Origin: DATCJA01 sp963814955
GTDB taxonomy: Bacteria; Acidobacteriota; Vicinamibacteria; Vicinamibacterales; UBA2999
Direction: 5' to 3'
Assembly: GCA_963814955.1 (NCBI GenBank)
Contig: CAWFEX010000008.1
Location: 1,240,001 to 1,304,000, forward strand
Length of the DNA stretch: 64,000 nt
Shown here piece after piece: positions 52,800 through 62,082 of this stretch. The notes under the pieces are model-generated. The model worked only from the letters and a program-made list of their open reading frames with translations. It had not been told where the DNA came from and ran no database searches. Numbering within the stretch: position 1 is the first letter of the stretch; every line of letters begins with the position of its first letter. The translations under genes were made by a program, and so were the position numbers.

Positions 52800-54257
52800 A
52801 TGGACAGCGTGCTGAATTGGCTGTGGCAGGGTGGTGTCGTCGCGCTCGCGGCGGCGGCGCTTCTGCGCGTAATTCCGCGCTCGCAGACGCTGGCGCGCTA
52901 CTGCGCGGCTTGGACGGCAAGCATCGTGGTTCTGGCGTTGCCCGCCGCGCCGTTTCTGCTCGCTGTCGCGTCGCCGATTCAGGCCGCGGACTATCGGCTG
53001 GCTGCGCCCGGGCCGGTGGTCTCGATGCCAGGCACATGGTGGACATCGACGTCTCTCGCGATCGGCTTGTGGATCGTGTGGGCAGTTGTCCATGCCGGCC
53101 GGCTCGCTGCCGCCGGTCTGTCACTTCGCCGAGCCAGACGGGAGTGTGGTGAGTTTCCTGAAAGTTTCGCAGCGCGCCTTCACTACTGGTCGCGTCTGAA
53201 AGCCACCGGACGCCGGACTCGTCTTGTACTCTCGAGCCGTGTCCGTTCCGCAGCGGTTCTTGGTTGCGGGTCGCCCCTCATTGCCATCGCGCCAACGCTT
53301 CTCGAGCATCTCGGGGAGGAAGACCTCGATCGGATCGTCATCCACGAATGGGCCCACGTTCAGCGCCGTGACGACATCGCGCAATATCTCCAGCTGGTCG
53401 TTCGGGTCATCGCCGGTTGGCATCCGGCAGTGTGGTGGCTGCAGCGGCAGCTGGAGCTCGAGCGCGAGGTCGCATGTGATGAGACTGTCGTTTGCGTCAC
53501 CGGATCTGCGAAGGGATACGCCGCGTGTCTCACCACGCTCGCCGGTCTATCGGGCGGCGCTGTCAGGCCCTTGCCGGCGCTCGCGGCCGTGTCTGCGTCC
53601 GGCCTTCATCGGCGTATCGTCCGGATTCTGGCCCTGCGGCAAGGCCGCTCCACCAGCCCCTGGCGTGCCATTGCAATTGGCGCTGCCGCTGCGCTCGCCG
53701 CGCTCGCATTGGCCGTCGGCAACGTGCGCGTCGTGACGCTGGCTGTCCCCGTCTTGAGTCTTCGTGCCGCGACCCAGTGGGCGCCGATAGAGACCACGAT
53801 CGTGCAAGATGCGGGAACGGTGTCCGGCTCAGAGCCGCGACCCATCTCCCTTTCGAGGCCGGCAACGGCACGGCAATCCCGCTCGTCAGTCGAAATCGCA
53901 ACACCCGCGAACGGCACTGCCCCCGCCGTCGTCGTGCAGGCGAAAGCAACGCCGGAACTGTCGGCCGTCATAATGAGCGAAGTGCCGTCGCAATCCTTGC
54001 AATGGTCGCTCGACCGCCCGGTTTCACCGTCAGTGGAAATGTTCAGACCAGTCGACATATCCGTCACCCCGGTCATCGAACCTGTCGCGCCCGCGATGAG
54101 TGGCAGCAGTCGCCAGACCGCTGACGCGACGGTCCCCACGCCATGGTCCGCAGCGGCGAACGCCGGAGTCGCTGTTGGCCGTGGCTCTCAGAATGCCGGG
54201 CTCGCCACGGCCGGCTTCTTCACTCGAGTCGGCAAAAGGATCGCCGGCTCCTTCTAA
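52800..54257 (+). CDS. M56 family metallopeptidase (BlaR1-like)
   Basis: A 485-residue membrane protease. About four N-terminal to central hydrophobic segments, then the M56 zinc motif HEWAH in IVIHEWAHVQRRDDIAQYLQ and the following ELEREVACDETVV with the third ligand. A last membrane helix near residue 300 is followed by a Ser/Pro-rich C-terminal region of about 180 residues without a recognisable penicillin-binding domain, so the sensed ligand need not be a beta-lactam. ATG 52800 has AAAGGA upstream. It should cleave the BlaI-like repressor on signal. Confidence 0.9.
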   Translation: MDSVLNWLWQGGVVALAAAALLRVIPRSQTLARYCAAWTASIVVLALPAAPFLLAVASPIQAADYRLAAPGPVVSMPGTWWTSTSLAIGLWIVWAVVHAGRLAAAGLSLRRARRECGEFPESFAARLHYWSRLKATGRRTRLVLSSRVRSAAVLGCGSPLIAIAPTLLEHLGEEDLDRIVIHEWAHVQRRDDIAQYLQLVVRVIAGWHPAVWWLQRQLELEREVACDETVVCVTGSAKGYAACLTTLAGLSGGAVRPLPALAAVSASGLHRRIVRILALRQGRSTSPWRAIAIGAAAALAALALAVGNVRVVTLAVPVLSLRAATQWAPIETTIVQDAGTVSGSEPRPISLSRPATARQSRSSVEIATPANGTAPAVVVQAKATPELSAVIMSEVPSQSLQWSLDRPVSPSVEMFRPVDISVTPVIEPVAPAMSGSSRQTADATVPTPWSAAANAGVAVGRGSQNAGLATAGFFTRVGKRIAGSF

Positions 54258-54265
54258 GGCATTCG

Positions 54266-55819
54266 ATGCGCGTTCATCTTGTCAATCCTAGCGACCTCTC
54301 GTTCGGGACCGCCGTCATCACTCCGCGCTGGCTCTACGTTCTGGCAGCAGCGACACCCGACCGCTTCGGCACACCGCTCATCGTGGACGAGACGTTGGAG
54401 CCGTTTGATGCAGGCGCCGTCGAGCCCGGAGACGTAGTCGGCATTGGTATTCACACCTCGAACGCACTTCGCGGGTATGCCGTGGCTCGCCTCGCCCGCG
54501 GCCGGGGGGCGTTCGTCGTTTTTGGCGGTATTCACTCCACGCTCTTCCCGGACGAGGTGCGCGAGCACGGGGTCGCGCACAGCGTGGTGACCGGCGACGG
54601 CGACCTCGTCTGGCCACGGGTGCTGGCCGACTGCGAGGGCGGAACACCGGCGGCGTCGTACGAAGGCGGGCGGATCGAGGGCGAGTCATTTTCGGCCGCG
54701 CGATGGGATCTGTTGCCGGCCAACCGCTATATGTGGGGCTCAATCCAGACCGTCCGCGGCTGTCCCAAACACTGCTCGTTCTGTTCGGTCTGGCGCACCG
54801 ACGGACAAAAACCGCGGCAGCGTCGAGTCGCCGAGGTGGTGAGTGAAGCCGTGGCGCTCCGCCGGAAAGGGTTCCGCTTCATCCTTTTGGCAGACGACAA
54901 CTTTTATCCGGTTCCTCTCGCGGATTTGGCTGCAGCCGAGCGTCGTGCCGACAAGCGGCAGCTTGCGGTCCTGACTGCGCTGCGCCAGGAGCGATTCGAG
55001 CTGATGGCTCAGCTCGAGCAACTGCCGGACGACATGGTGTTCCTCACGCAGATCACGATGGAGGCCGCGGAGGATCCCGAGTTCCTGGCGGCGATGCGGC
55101 GCGCGCGAATCCGCGGTGCGCTCGTCGGCGTCGAGTCGGTCACGCCCGAAGGACTGAAGGCGGTCTTCAAGAATTTCAACGATGCAGGAGAAGCGCTCGT
55201 CGAGCGTCTGCAGGCGTTTCGGTCACAGGGGGTGCATGTTCTTGGATCGTTTATCTTCGGGCTCCCCACCGACAACGTCGACACGTTCGATGCGACAGCG
55301 GATCTCGCGCAGCGCAGCGGTGTTTCGTTTGCTCAGTTCGTCATGCTCACGCCGTTCCCGGGCACCGTGGATTTTGCCAAGTGGGAACAGCAGGAAGGTG
55401 GCGCTTCAACGATTAATGGCGTGCCGCTGACGCGGTACTGGCTGATTCCACCATCGCAGCGCCCGAAGGTGTACGCGCCGCATCCCACGATGTCGGCAGA
55501 CACGATTCGAAAAGGTACCCAGCACGTCTGGGACCGTTTTTACGCGTGGTCGGCAATCTGGAAGCGTTCAACCTGCGTGCGATCGCTCCGTGCCCGCATC
55601 GCCTTCGTGTTGATTTCAAGGTTGTATCGACAGATGTATGCCAACACCGGAATTGCCACCGACAGCGCCCGCGTGGCGCGATCGGCCCAGCGCGCGCGCT
55701 GGCTCGCCAAGGCCGTGCGGCGGCTGTTCATCGCGGCACCGATGCCGAATCTCGTCGATCCCACCGCGGCATTGAGTGCTTCCGATCCCAGGCGGTTTCC
55801 CCTGCGCATCGTTTCCTAG
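54266..55819 (+). CDS. B12-binding-domain radical SAM protein
   Basis: A 517-residue protein. The N-terminal 140 residues form a B12-binding-like Rossmann domain (GDVVGIGIHTSNALRGYAVA, GAFVVFGGIHSTLFPDEVRE). The radical SAM cluster motif is GCPKHCSFCSVW at about residue 165, followed by FRFILLADDNFYPVPLADLA and GALVGVESVTPEGLKAVFKN. The C-terminus resembles the DUF4070-type tail of hopanoid methylase-like enzymes. Substrate unknown. ATG 54266 is 8 bases after the M56 stop, so it may be read from the same promoter. Confidence 0.88.
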   Translation: MRVHLVNPSDLSFGTAVITPRWLYVLAAATPDRFGTPLIVDETLEPFDAGAVEPGDVVGIGIHTSNALRGYAVARLARGRGAFVVFGGIHSTLFPDEVREHGVAHSVVTGDGDLVWPRVLADCEGGTPAASYEGGRIEGESFSAARWDLLPANRYMWGSIQTVRGCPKHCSFCSVWRTDGQKPRQRRVAEVVSEAVALRRKGFRFILLADDNFYPVPLADLAAAERRADKRQLAVLTALRQERFELMAQLEQLPDDMVFLTQITMEAAEDPEFLAAMRRARIRGALVGVESVTPEGLKAVFKNFNDAGEALVERLQAFRSQGVHVLGSFIFGLPTDNVDTFDATADLAQRSGVSFAQFVMLTPFPGTVDFAKWEQQEGGASTINGVPLTRYWLIPPSQRPKVYAPHPTMSADTIRKGTQHVWDRFYAWSAIWKRSTCVRSLRARIAFVLISRLYRQMYANTGIATDSARVARSAQRARWLAKAVRRLFIAAPMPNLVDPTAALSASDPRRFPLRIVS

Positions 55820-55861
55820 ACCGTCGGCATCCGCGACACACGTCGATCGGAGGGCCCGCTT

Positions 55862-56587
55862 GTGCTGACTGACCTTCGTTCGCGCTCTCGTCGCCTCCGG
55901 GCCACTGCGATCCTTGCGTTGGTGATTCTCAGTCCGCAGGCGTTCGCGACGGAGGCGTCAAATCCCAAGGCCGTGGCCGCGATGGAGCGGTTTCTGTCGC
56001 GCCAAGCGATCCCGCACGAATACCGTGCTGTTCGGCGTCTGGAAGCAACAGGCGTGGGACAGCGCGGGTGGCTCGACGCCGACACCAGTTTCACCGTTGC
56101 CAAGGGGCTGATGTACCAGGTCACGGCCGAGGGCGGTTCAGGCTACATTCGTGCTCGCGTCCTGCGGTCTTTGCTGGACGACGAACAGCAGGTCATCGCG
56201 CTTGGGGCCACTGCGACGGTTGCAATTTCGCGAGACAACTATCAGTTCACGCCCGAAGGTATCAACGAACAGGGCCTGGCGGTAGTCAGGATGAGGCCGC
56301 TGCGGAAGGACCGCGCGCTCATCGACGGCGAGATGTTCCTGAGTCCAGACGAGGGAGAGCTCGTCCAGGTCGAGGGGCGGCTCGCAAGAAATCCTTCGTT
56401 CTGGGTGACACGGGTGAACCTCATTCGCGCGTATCGATCCATCAACGGAGTGCGCATGCCGGTGTCTCTGGAGACGAAAGCGCAGCTCAGGCTGTTGGGA
56501 TCATCCGCGTTGCGCATGACTTATCGGTACTCCCTCATCGACGAGCAGATCGTCGAAGACGAGGCGGTTGACTGCGCAGAGTGCTAG
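55862..56587 (+). CDS. exported protein of unknown function
   Basis: A 241-residue protein with a signal peptide ending near AFAT (residue 30). The mature part is mainly beta (WLDADTSFTVAKGLMYQVTA, LVQVEGRLARNPSFWVTRVN), which recalls LolA-like lipoprotein-sorting folds, but I could not assign a family. Two cysteines close the protein (VDCAEC). The GTG start has GGAGGG seven bases upstream. It follows the radical SAM gene by 42 bases. Confidence 0.75.
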   Translation: MLTDLRSRSRRLRATAILALVILSPQAFATEASNPKAVAAMERFLSRQAIPHEYRAVRRLEATGVGQRGWLDADTSFTVAKGLMYQVTAEGGSGYIRARVLRSLLDDEQQVIALGATATVAISRDNYQFTPEGINEQGLAVVRMRPLRKDRALIDGEMFLSPDEGELVQVEGRLARNPSFWVTRVNLIRAYRSINGVRMPVSLETKAQLRLLGSSALRMTYRYSLIDEQIVEDEAVDCAEC

Positions 56588-56908
56588 CGCGGTTTCGAGC
56601 TCGTGCAGCGTTCACAACTCACCACTCAACTGGAAACTGTTCTAAGGTGGATAAAGCGATGACCACAGGTGCCCGCAGTAGCGGCATCTATTGGTCCGCA
56701 GGTCACGTTCGTGGCGTCCACGGGTGCGCCACATACATCTGATCCACAGCCGCAGCGGCGAACGATGGCGTCGTTTGAATGTCCGGCCGTGAACCCTCGG
56801 CGTCCATCGCAGCATTTCAAGACCTGGTCAAGTCACAAGGCTCAAGTCACCAAGGTTCTTCTGTCGACGTTGTGACTTGTGCCTTGTGACTTGTGAAGCG
56901 CCCCTGCT
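56588..56908. other. gap between convergent genes, with a CTTGTGAC hairpin
   Basis: No gene supported. From 56829 to 56893 two arms (56829-56853 and 56870-56893) pair with two or three mismatches: units of CAAGTCACAAGG on the left, their inverse on the right, and a 16-base loop. Placed between two converging stops, it could act as a two-way terminator. The rest has no clear structure; short open frames there look random. Confidence 0.7.
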
Positions 56909-57799
56909 TCAGTACGAGAACCCGACGCCGATGATGCCGATCAGTTTCGACTGGTCGCCGCCATTGAATGCCTCGGGCGTATCTCCGAGCGCCTGGAATT
57001 CGAACCCGCCATGCACGTCCCACGCGCCGTACGTGCTGCTCTGAGCGACAGGCAGCGTCGCAATCGCGCCAACGCTCAGGTAACCAAACTTGTGATCGAC
57101 GCCGGCGAGCTCGTAGTAATCATCGAGGCTCAGACCGACTTTCACGGGGAACGTCACGGAAAAACCTGATTCGTTCACCCCGGGCGCGATCCCGAGCTCG
57201 AGATAGGTTCCCGCGCTCTGTCCGCCGTCGGCCTGGCCGAGTCCGGGTGCGGTGTCGAACTCGAACGCGATGAGCGCATGCGGTCGAAGAACGTATCCCG
57301 CAATCGTGTTGCGATCGTCTGAGGCGACCCGAAATGCGAGCTCTTTCACGGTCCTGAACGAGTTGTTCGGACTGGGATAGGCGATGTAGGTGCCACCGAC
57401 GGTGATCCCGGGACCGAACGTGAAGTCCACCGTCGAATAGAACCGGCTTTCGTACCACAGCTTGCCGCTTGGACCTGCCGAGCCCGCCGTGCCGGTATTC
57501 AGACTGTTCCACGTTCCGATCCGCAGCGCCGCGTCGTTCAGGGCGCCGTCACCGTCGTGAAGATCGAAGCGCGCTTCAGCCCACGGAAACATGATCCACC
57601 GTGTGTCGTCCTGCCGGAGTCCGCGAAACATGTACACATTCGTGAAGTCGTACGTCGCGGCGAGGCTCACTTTGCCGGGGTTTGGATCGAGTGCCGTTTG
57701 TGCCGGCTCGATGGTTTGTCCCACCGCCCCCGACACGCAGATCGCCAACAGAAACACGACCATGGCAGGCAATCGGACGCCTGTGAGTGACATCAGCAC
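56909..57799 (-). CDS. predicted outer-membrane barrel protein
   Basis: A 296-residue exported protein. The signal peptide runs to VSGAVGQ (about residue 27). The mature protein alternates aromatic and polar residues as in beta-barrels (YDFTNVYMFRGLRQDDTRWI, FTFGPGITVGGTYIAYPSPN) and ends with an aromatic C-terminus (IGVGFSY), as expected for outer-membrane proteins. Resembles the Gcw_chp/TorF-like putative porins, at low confidence. GTG 57799 has GGAGG nine bases upstream, better than ATG 57793. Confidence 0.78.
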   Translation of the reverse strand: MLMSLTGVRLPAMVVFLLAICVSGAVGQTIEPAQTALDPNPGKVSLAATYDFTNVYMFRGLRQDDTRWIMFPWAEARFDLHDGDGALNDAALRIGTWNSLNTGTAGSAGPSGKLWYESRFYSTVDFTFGPGITVGGTYIAYPSPNNSFRTVKELAFRVASDDRNTIAGYVLRPHALIAFEFDTAPGLGQADGGQSAGTYLELGIAPGVNESGFSVTFPVKVGLSLDDYYELAGVDHKFGYLSVGAIATLPVAQSSTYGAWDVHGGFEFQALGDTPEAFNGGDQSKLIGIIGVGFSY

Positions 57800-58066
57800 G
57801 ATCTCATTCCTCCTGGTTCGCGTCACGCTCGGCATCGGACAGCGTGCATCCATTCCGCACCACCGGCCGGGTGTGACGTTGCAACTCGTGACACTGCGCG
57901 GCCTGTGGCGGATCGGATAGCCGCCCATCGGTCGTCACGCCGAGATGACGCTCATCCATGGCCCCGCCGGTGCAAATTCATGCCCATATCGCGTTCCGGT
58001 GTGCGTCTTGCGTAGCCAGCGTCTCGCCGGTGAAGCGTGTTTTCGTAATCGCTTCAGGAGGAGCCG

Positions 58067-58663
58067 ATGTCGATGATTTCTACCGGGGCCGTGCGCGGCA
58101 TATCCGGGCTTCTTGCGATCGCGGCGCTCGTCGTCGCCGCTGCGTGCGGAGAGATCGATTCCGGACCCACGGCGGCCACTGCGCTGCCTGCTCGCAGTAC
58201 ACCCGTTCCGTCGGGATCCGGACGAGGAGCGTCGCCAGCGCCTACACCAGCCCCAACACCGGCACCGGCCCCGACCGCGACACCTACTCAGCCGTCAAAC
58301 TCGTCTGTCGGCAAAGTGGAAGTGAGCGTCAATCCCAGTCCGGTGCCCTTCAGCGGTCAGCCGATCAGCGACATCAGCAGCTGCCAGAGCCGCCCGAACA
58401 CGTGGTTCTACGATCAGGTGCTGCGCGAAACGGGTGGTGTGGCGGTCACCGTTACCGAACGTGTTGATTCCTTCGACGGCGCCGTCACGGCGCGCTCGAA
58501 TCCCGGCCTGCGAATTCCCGCCAATGGATCGACGACGATTCGAACGCGATGGTGCAGCTCGTCGTCGGCAGCGCACACGGCGCAGACGAATTTCAATGGT
58601 ACGGATGCGAACGGCCGCGTCTGGAGTGTGACAGGCACAACAGTGCGATTGCTCGCGAAGTAG
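58067..58663 (+). CDS. lipoprotein with Pro/Ala/Thr linker, unknown function
   Basis: A 198-residue lipoprotein, lipobox LVVAAAC with Cys at about 27. Residues 55-82 are a PAPTPAPT-type flexible linker, followed by a domain of about 110 residues (VEVSVNPSPVPFSGQPISD, VAVTVTERVDSFDGAVTARS) resembling an Ig-like or C2-like beta-sandwich, with two cysteines that could pair. Strong ribosome site AGGAGGAG before the ATG. Single gene; function unknown. Confidence 0.8.
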   Translation: MSMISTGAVRGISGLLAIAALVVAAACGEIDSGPTAATALPARSTPVPSGSGRGASPAPTPAPTPAPAPTATPTQPSNSSVGKVEVSVNPSPVPFSGQPISDISSCQSRPNTWFYDQVLRETGGVAVTVTERVDSFDGAVTARSNPGLRIPANGSTTIRTRWCSSSSAAHTAQTNFNGTDANGRVWSVTGTTVRLLAK

Positions 58664-58682
58664 CCTTCGGGCCAAAGTTCAC

Positions 58683-58729
58683 GTAGGGCGCGGCTTGGCG
58701 CGAAGGCGGAAAGGCCCGGCCCGCCCTAC
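58683..58729. repeat. GTAG-header hairpin
   Basis: GTAGGGC at one end and GCCCTAC at the other with a GCGCGGC-rich interior. Between convergent lipoprotein and membrane-protein genes. Same class as 26871-26921. Confidence 0.78.
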
Positions 58730-58745
58730 GGCGTCCAGCGGCGGC

Positions 58746-59657
58746 TTACTCGGACCCGATGTAAGGAAGGAATCTGCCCAGAAAGATGACAGCAATCCAG
58801 AGCGAAATCGACGCAACAGCAACGATCTTGCTCACAATCGAGGCGCCGGCGTCCCGCTTCAACGCCCGCACCTCGTTGGACGCGATCGGATAGAGCAGCG
58901 TCAGGCCACCAATCAACATCGCACCCATCTTCCAGGCAAATGCGGAGTTCTGCGTGTACTGGTCCGGGGCAGCGAGAAAGAACAACATGCCGGTGATCAT
59001 GTTCATGGCGAGTCCGATCGCGGCCAAAGGCAAGAGCTGGTTGATGTCGGCGACGTCCACGCCTTTGATCACGCCCAGCATTCGCAGATTGACGAGCGTC
59101 GTGATGCCGAACAGCAGGCAGAGCCCGACGAAGTGGAAGATCTCGCAGATTGGCCACACCCACGGATGATTCACAACCAGCGCCGCGCCCATTGCCGCGG
59201 CCTGGGGCCATGATGATTCAGAGGCGGCGACGCCTTCTGCCAGGATTTCCGGATGCCGAATCTCGCCACCGATGTTCGCGGCTCTCACCATCAGGCCAAA
59301 GGTCACGATCGAAAGCACCACGAGCGCCGGCACGGCCCATCTCTGAAAACGCCATAGCGCCAGCCAGGCAACGAATCCTGCGATCTGCATGAAGAGCAGA
59401 GCCAGCATGGCGGCATCCTGGTGTGCGGCAATCACGTCCGCTGACACACCAGGTTGATCGCGAACCACGAACTCCGCCGCGCTGCCGCTCAGATACACGG
59501 GGATTGTGATCAATGCGATCAGAAAGAACCCGATCAGGCTCGCCTGGTTCAGATCTTCGTTCTTCCTGAGCAGCGCCATCGCGAACAAGGCACACACGGC
59601 AGCGAAGCCGATGGTCGGGAAGTGATTCAGCAACAGGTGGAACTGAACAACGCTCAC
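58746..59657 (-). CDS. multi-spanning membrane protein (DUF6644/DUF2231-like)
   Basis: A 303-residue protein with about eight membrane helices. The N-terminal VVQFHLLLNHFPTIGFAAVC resembles DUF2231-like heme-associated membrane proteins. The second half (ICEIFHFVGLCLLFGITTLV) repeats the pattern of the 155-residue neighbour, suggesting a fusion of two four-helix units. Conserved histidines lie in helices (HPWVW, HFVG). The GTG start overlaps the neighbour stop (GTGA). Last gene of the five-gene unit; a membrane redox or transport role is possible but not shown. Confidence 0.75.
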   Translation of the reverse strand: MSVVQFHLLLNHFPTIGFAAVCALFAMALLRKNEDLNQASLIGFFLIALITIPVYLSGSAAEFVVRDQPGVSADVIAAHQDAAMLALLFMQIAGFVAWLALWRFQRWAVPALVVLSIVTFGLMVRAANIGGEIRHPEILAEGVAASESSWPQAAAMGAALVVNHPWVWPICEIFHFVGLCLLFGITTLVNLRMLGVIKGVDVADINQLLPLAAIGLAMNMITGMLFFLAAPDQYTQNSAFAWKMGAMLIGGLTLLYPIASNEVRALKRDAGASIVSKIVAVASISLWIAVIFLGRFLPYIGSE

Positions 59658-60121
59658 GAAATGAACTCGCTGACGTAGGCCATGAGCCGGGCCGAGCTCA
59701 TGGCGACAAACCAGCAGATCAGCGAGGCCGTCGCCAGAAACTTGCCGGTCTCGTGGTCACGAAAGACTCTGCGGCGGATCAGCACGAGCGTGATGACGGC
59801 AAGTGCGACGAACAGCAATTTCAGATAGAAGGCAGGATTCGACGCATGCTTCGTCGCGTCGGCAATGAACAACAGGCTCCCCGTTGCGGCATTCAGCGCA
59901 AAGCCTGCCCACATGAACGCGAAGGTGTTTTCGAGGGACTCGAGCGGGATGCCCGCGCCGACGCCGAGGAGGCGAAAGTCGATTGCCACACTGAGCCCGA
60001 CGAGCGTACTCAGGCCAAGCGTGTGCAGGAAGAGAATCAGGGGGTACCCGTAGAGGACCCCCGATTCACGTATCCATGTGGCCAGCCCGCTTTGTTCGAG
60101 TTGCCCGAGGACCAGTTCCAT
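59654..60121 (-). CDS. DUF6644-like membrane protein
   Basis: A 155-residue protein with about four helices. YPLILFLHTLGLSTLVGLSV and ALNAATGSLLFIADATKHAS match the DUF6644 pattern, including a histidine in the first helix and another in the loop, suggestive of heme or metal binding. The ATG is 12 bases after the metallo-hydrolase stop; the stop overlaps the next membrane gene. Probably forms a complex with that neighbour. Confidence 0.78.
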   Translation of the reverse strand: MELVLGQLEQSGLATWIRESGVLYGYPLILFLHTLGLSTLVGLSVAIDFRLLGVGAGIPLESLENTFAFMWAGFALNAATGSLLFIADATKHASNPAFYLKLLFVALAVITLVLIRRRVFRDHETGKFLATASLICWFVAMSSARLMAYVSEFIS

Positions 60122-60133
60122 GCTCCCCGCAGA

Positions 60134-61240
60134 CTACGAACCCGTCCTCCACGCCAGTTGGGCTTCGTAGCACTCGAGCAGGATACGGTGATAGCGCTCG
60201 ACGGCTTCCTTGCTCGCAAAGGAGTGGGGTTCGCCCTCCAGTTTCAATGCCAGTCCCAGCGGACCGTCAGAGCCGCCCCCGCCAGAGTGATCGGGATTCA
60301 TCATTCTCCAGTAGCGGAGCTTCTCGACCATGTTGCCGTGCGCCAGCGTGGGCGTCAGCATCACGTCGACGCCCGCTTTCGTCCCCAGATCGATGAACCG
60401 CTTGAGCGACGCAATGTGGGTTCGCATCATCGTCTGGCCATCGGGGTAGTACTGCACGCCCTGCCGGCCGAGGCTCGGATCGGTGCCGCCCCAGATGGAG
60501 GCCACGTGCCGTTCGTTATCGGAGGCGAGGCTTTTCTTGTTCCAGAGCGGCTCGATGATCAGCGACAGCGTCCCCGGGGTATGGCCCGGCGTGATGTACG
60601 CCGTCACCGTCACCTCCCCCAGCGTGATCTTCTGGCCATCGGTGATGACCATGTCCTTCTTGGGCTTGAACTGGACGGGCGAGTTGTCCTTCGCGACGAG
60701 GTCCCAGTCGGCGGCCGACATCGCGATGCGTGCGTTGGGATACATGTCCTGGAGCGCCTTCGCGCCCCAGTACCGATCATCGTGCGCGTGGGTCACGATC
60801 ACGTACTTGACGTCCAGCGGATCGAGCCCGAAATTCAGCAGCCCCATGACCAGCTCTGTGCTGCTGTAGTGGAAGTTGGCGTCGACCACGATGATCCCGT
60901 CCGCCGTCTTGATGGCCCACACGCCGGCGGTCCGCGTGCCGATGAAGTAGAGGTTGTCAAACACGTTCGCCGGCCAGGCGAACCATTCCTTGCGCGGCAG
61001 GACCGCGGAGCGGTCGTTCGTCCGCATCTGATCCGGCAGCTGGGGCGGCGCGCAAGCTTGATCGAACAAGGCTTGGAACGTGTGCAGCTTCGTGCTCAGC
61101 GTCGTCGCTGGTGGAGCGATGGCGGCACGCGCGGCATCCATGTGCCCCTTCGCCGCGGGCGCCTGCGCCCGCGCCTCGTGAACGGCCACACCGGTCAGCA
61201 GCACCACCCCGCAGAACTGCGCCACGCCGCGTCGCGTCAT
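60134..61240 (-). CDS. metallo-beta-lactamase-fold protein with altered zinc motif
   Basis: A 368-residue exported protein (signal peptide to ARAQ, about residue 26). The motif aligned to HxHxDH is HAHDDR in YVIVTHAHDDRYWGAKALQD, so the last zinc-2 histidine is replaced by Arg. Later histidines are present in ITPGHTPGTLSLII and in LTPTLAHGNM. The fold is complete and length normal. Either a one-zinc hydrolase or a non-hydrolytic relative. It lies in the middle of the five-gene operon and has AGGGGGA upstream of its ATG. Confidence 0.87.
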   Translation of the reverse strand: MTRRGVAQFCGVVLLTGVAVHEARAQAPAAKGHMDAARAAIAPPATTLSTKLHTFQALFDQACAPPQLPDQMRTNDRSAVLPRKEWFAWPANVFDNLYFIGTRTAGVWAIKTADGIIVVDANFHYSSTELVMGLLNFGLDPLDVKYVIVTHAHDDRYWGAKALQDMYPNARIAMSAADWDLVAKDNSPVQFKPKKDMVITDGQKITLGEVTVTAYITPGHTPGTLSLIIEPLWNKKSLASDNERHVASIWGGTDPSLGRQGVQYYPDGQTMMRTHIASLKRFIDLGTKAGVDVMLTPTLAHGNMVEKLRYWRMMNPDHSGGGGSDGPLGLALKLEGEPHSFASKEAVERYHRILLECYEAQLAWRTGS

Positions 61241-61257
61241 TGTCCGTCCCCCTCGCC

Positions 61258-62064
61258 TTACTTCCCGGTGTCCATGTACTTGTTCCCGGGGTAGCCGTAC
61301 TCCACCTCACTCCGCGCCACTTCGGGATCACACGTCACCCAGACCGGATTGAGGCCGCCCTGCCGCTTCGTCCACAGGAACGCATATGTGAAGGGCCGCG
61401 TCAGGAAAGTGGGATCCTCGAGCGTGATGATGACCCGCAGATTCGTGGCGTCAATGAGTTGATACCGCTCGGTGATCTTCTTCCGCACCGACGACGCCAT
61501 GTGCAGGTGGTCGTCGAGGCCGTCCGGATCGAACGTGAAATGGTCGGTTTCGATGATCAGGTCGGTGCCCTCGAACCGGCCGCGCGAGAGCCCGTGCTGA
61601 AAGAGCTGGCCCGGTAACGGCTTCGGCCCGGTGCCGTTCATCCAGACCGTGCGATAGAGGAACCACGGATTCGACGAGATCCGGATCTCGAGCCGGCCCG
61701 GATACGCCATGATCTCGCTGCCCTCGCCGAGGACCGCCGGGAACGGGATCTGGGCGCATTCCGTCATCGACGGCGACTGCCGATGATCGACGTACTTCAA
61801 CCACGCCTCCGCCCGCGCATTCAACGGCAGCTGGTCCACCGGGATCGTGCAATTCAACAGTTTTTCCCCATAGTCGCCGAGCCGCCCGCCGCAGTTGCCC
61901 CGGTCCTGCCCGTTGGGGCTGGCGATCTGCCCATCCCAATTGCCAATGAAGGGAAAAATCTTGTCGAATTCCTCGTCGGTCTGCGCCGCCACCCCGCTCG
62001 TGCCGGCCACCATCGCGAGCAGGACAAATGTGCCGGCTCTCAGGGCGCGTGTCAGCCTCGTCAT
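61258..62064 (-). CDS. exported protein of unknown function
   Basis: A 268-residue protein with a signal peptide (to VAAQ, about residue 28). No assigned family, but the mature part resembles a group of secreted acidobacterial/proteobacterial proteins that often accompany DUF6152 genes: LPLNARAEAWLKYVDHRQSP, FEGTDLIIETDHFTFDP and ITLEDPTFLTRPFTYAFLW. Mostly beta structure predicted. GAGGGG precedes the ATG. Between the DUF6152 and metallo-hydrolase genes, with gaps of 18 and 17 bases. Confidence 0.8.
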   Translation of the reverse strand: MTRLTRALRAGTFVLLAMVAGTSGVAAQTDEEFDKIFPFIGNWDGQIASPNGQDRGNCGGRLGDYGEKLLNCTIPVDQLPLNARAEAWLKYVDHRQSPSMTECAQIPFPAVLGEGSEIMAYPGRLEIRISSNPWFLYRTVWMNGTGPKPLPGQLFQHGLSRGRFEGTDLIIETDHFTFDPDGLDDHLHMASSVRKKITERYQLIDATNLRVIITLEDPTFLTRPFTYAFLWTKRQGGLNPVWVTCDPEVARSEVEYGYPGNKYMDTGK

Positions 62065-62082
62065 CGTCGTACCCCTCTGTCG

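Noticed and set aside
57958..58467. 169-codon plus-strand frame overlapping the lipoprotein gene
   Set aside because: Different frame from the lipoprotein, no ribosome site, Arg-rich shadow composition.
59753..61294. 513-codon open frame on the plus strand
   Set aside because: Antisense to the metallo-hydrolase and DUF6644 genes, which have clear motifs and ribosome sites; composition is Arg/His-rich as in shadow frames.
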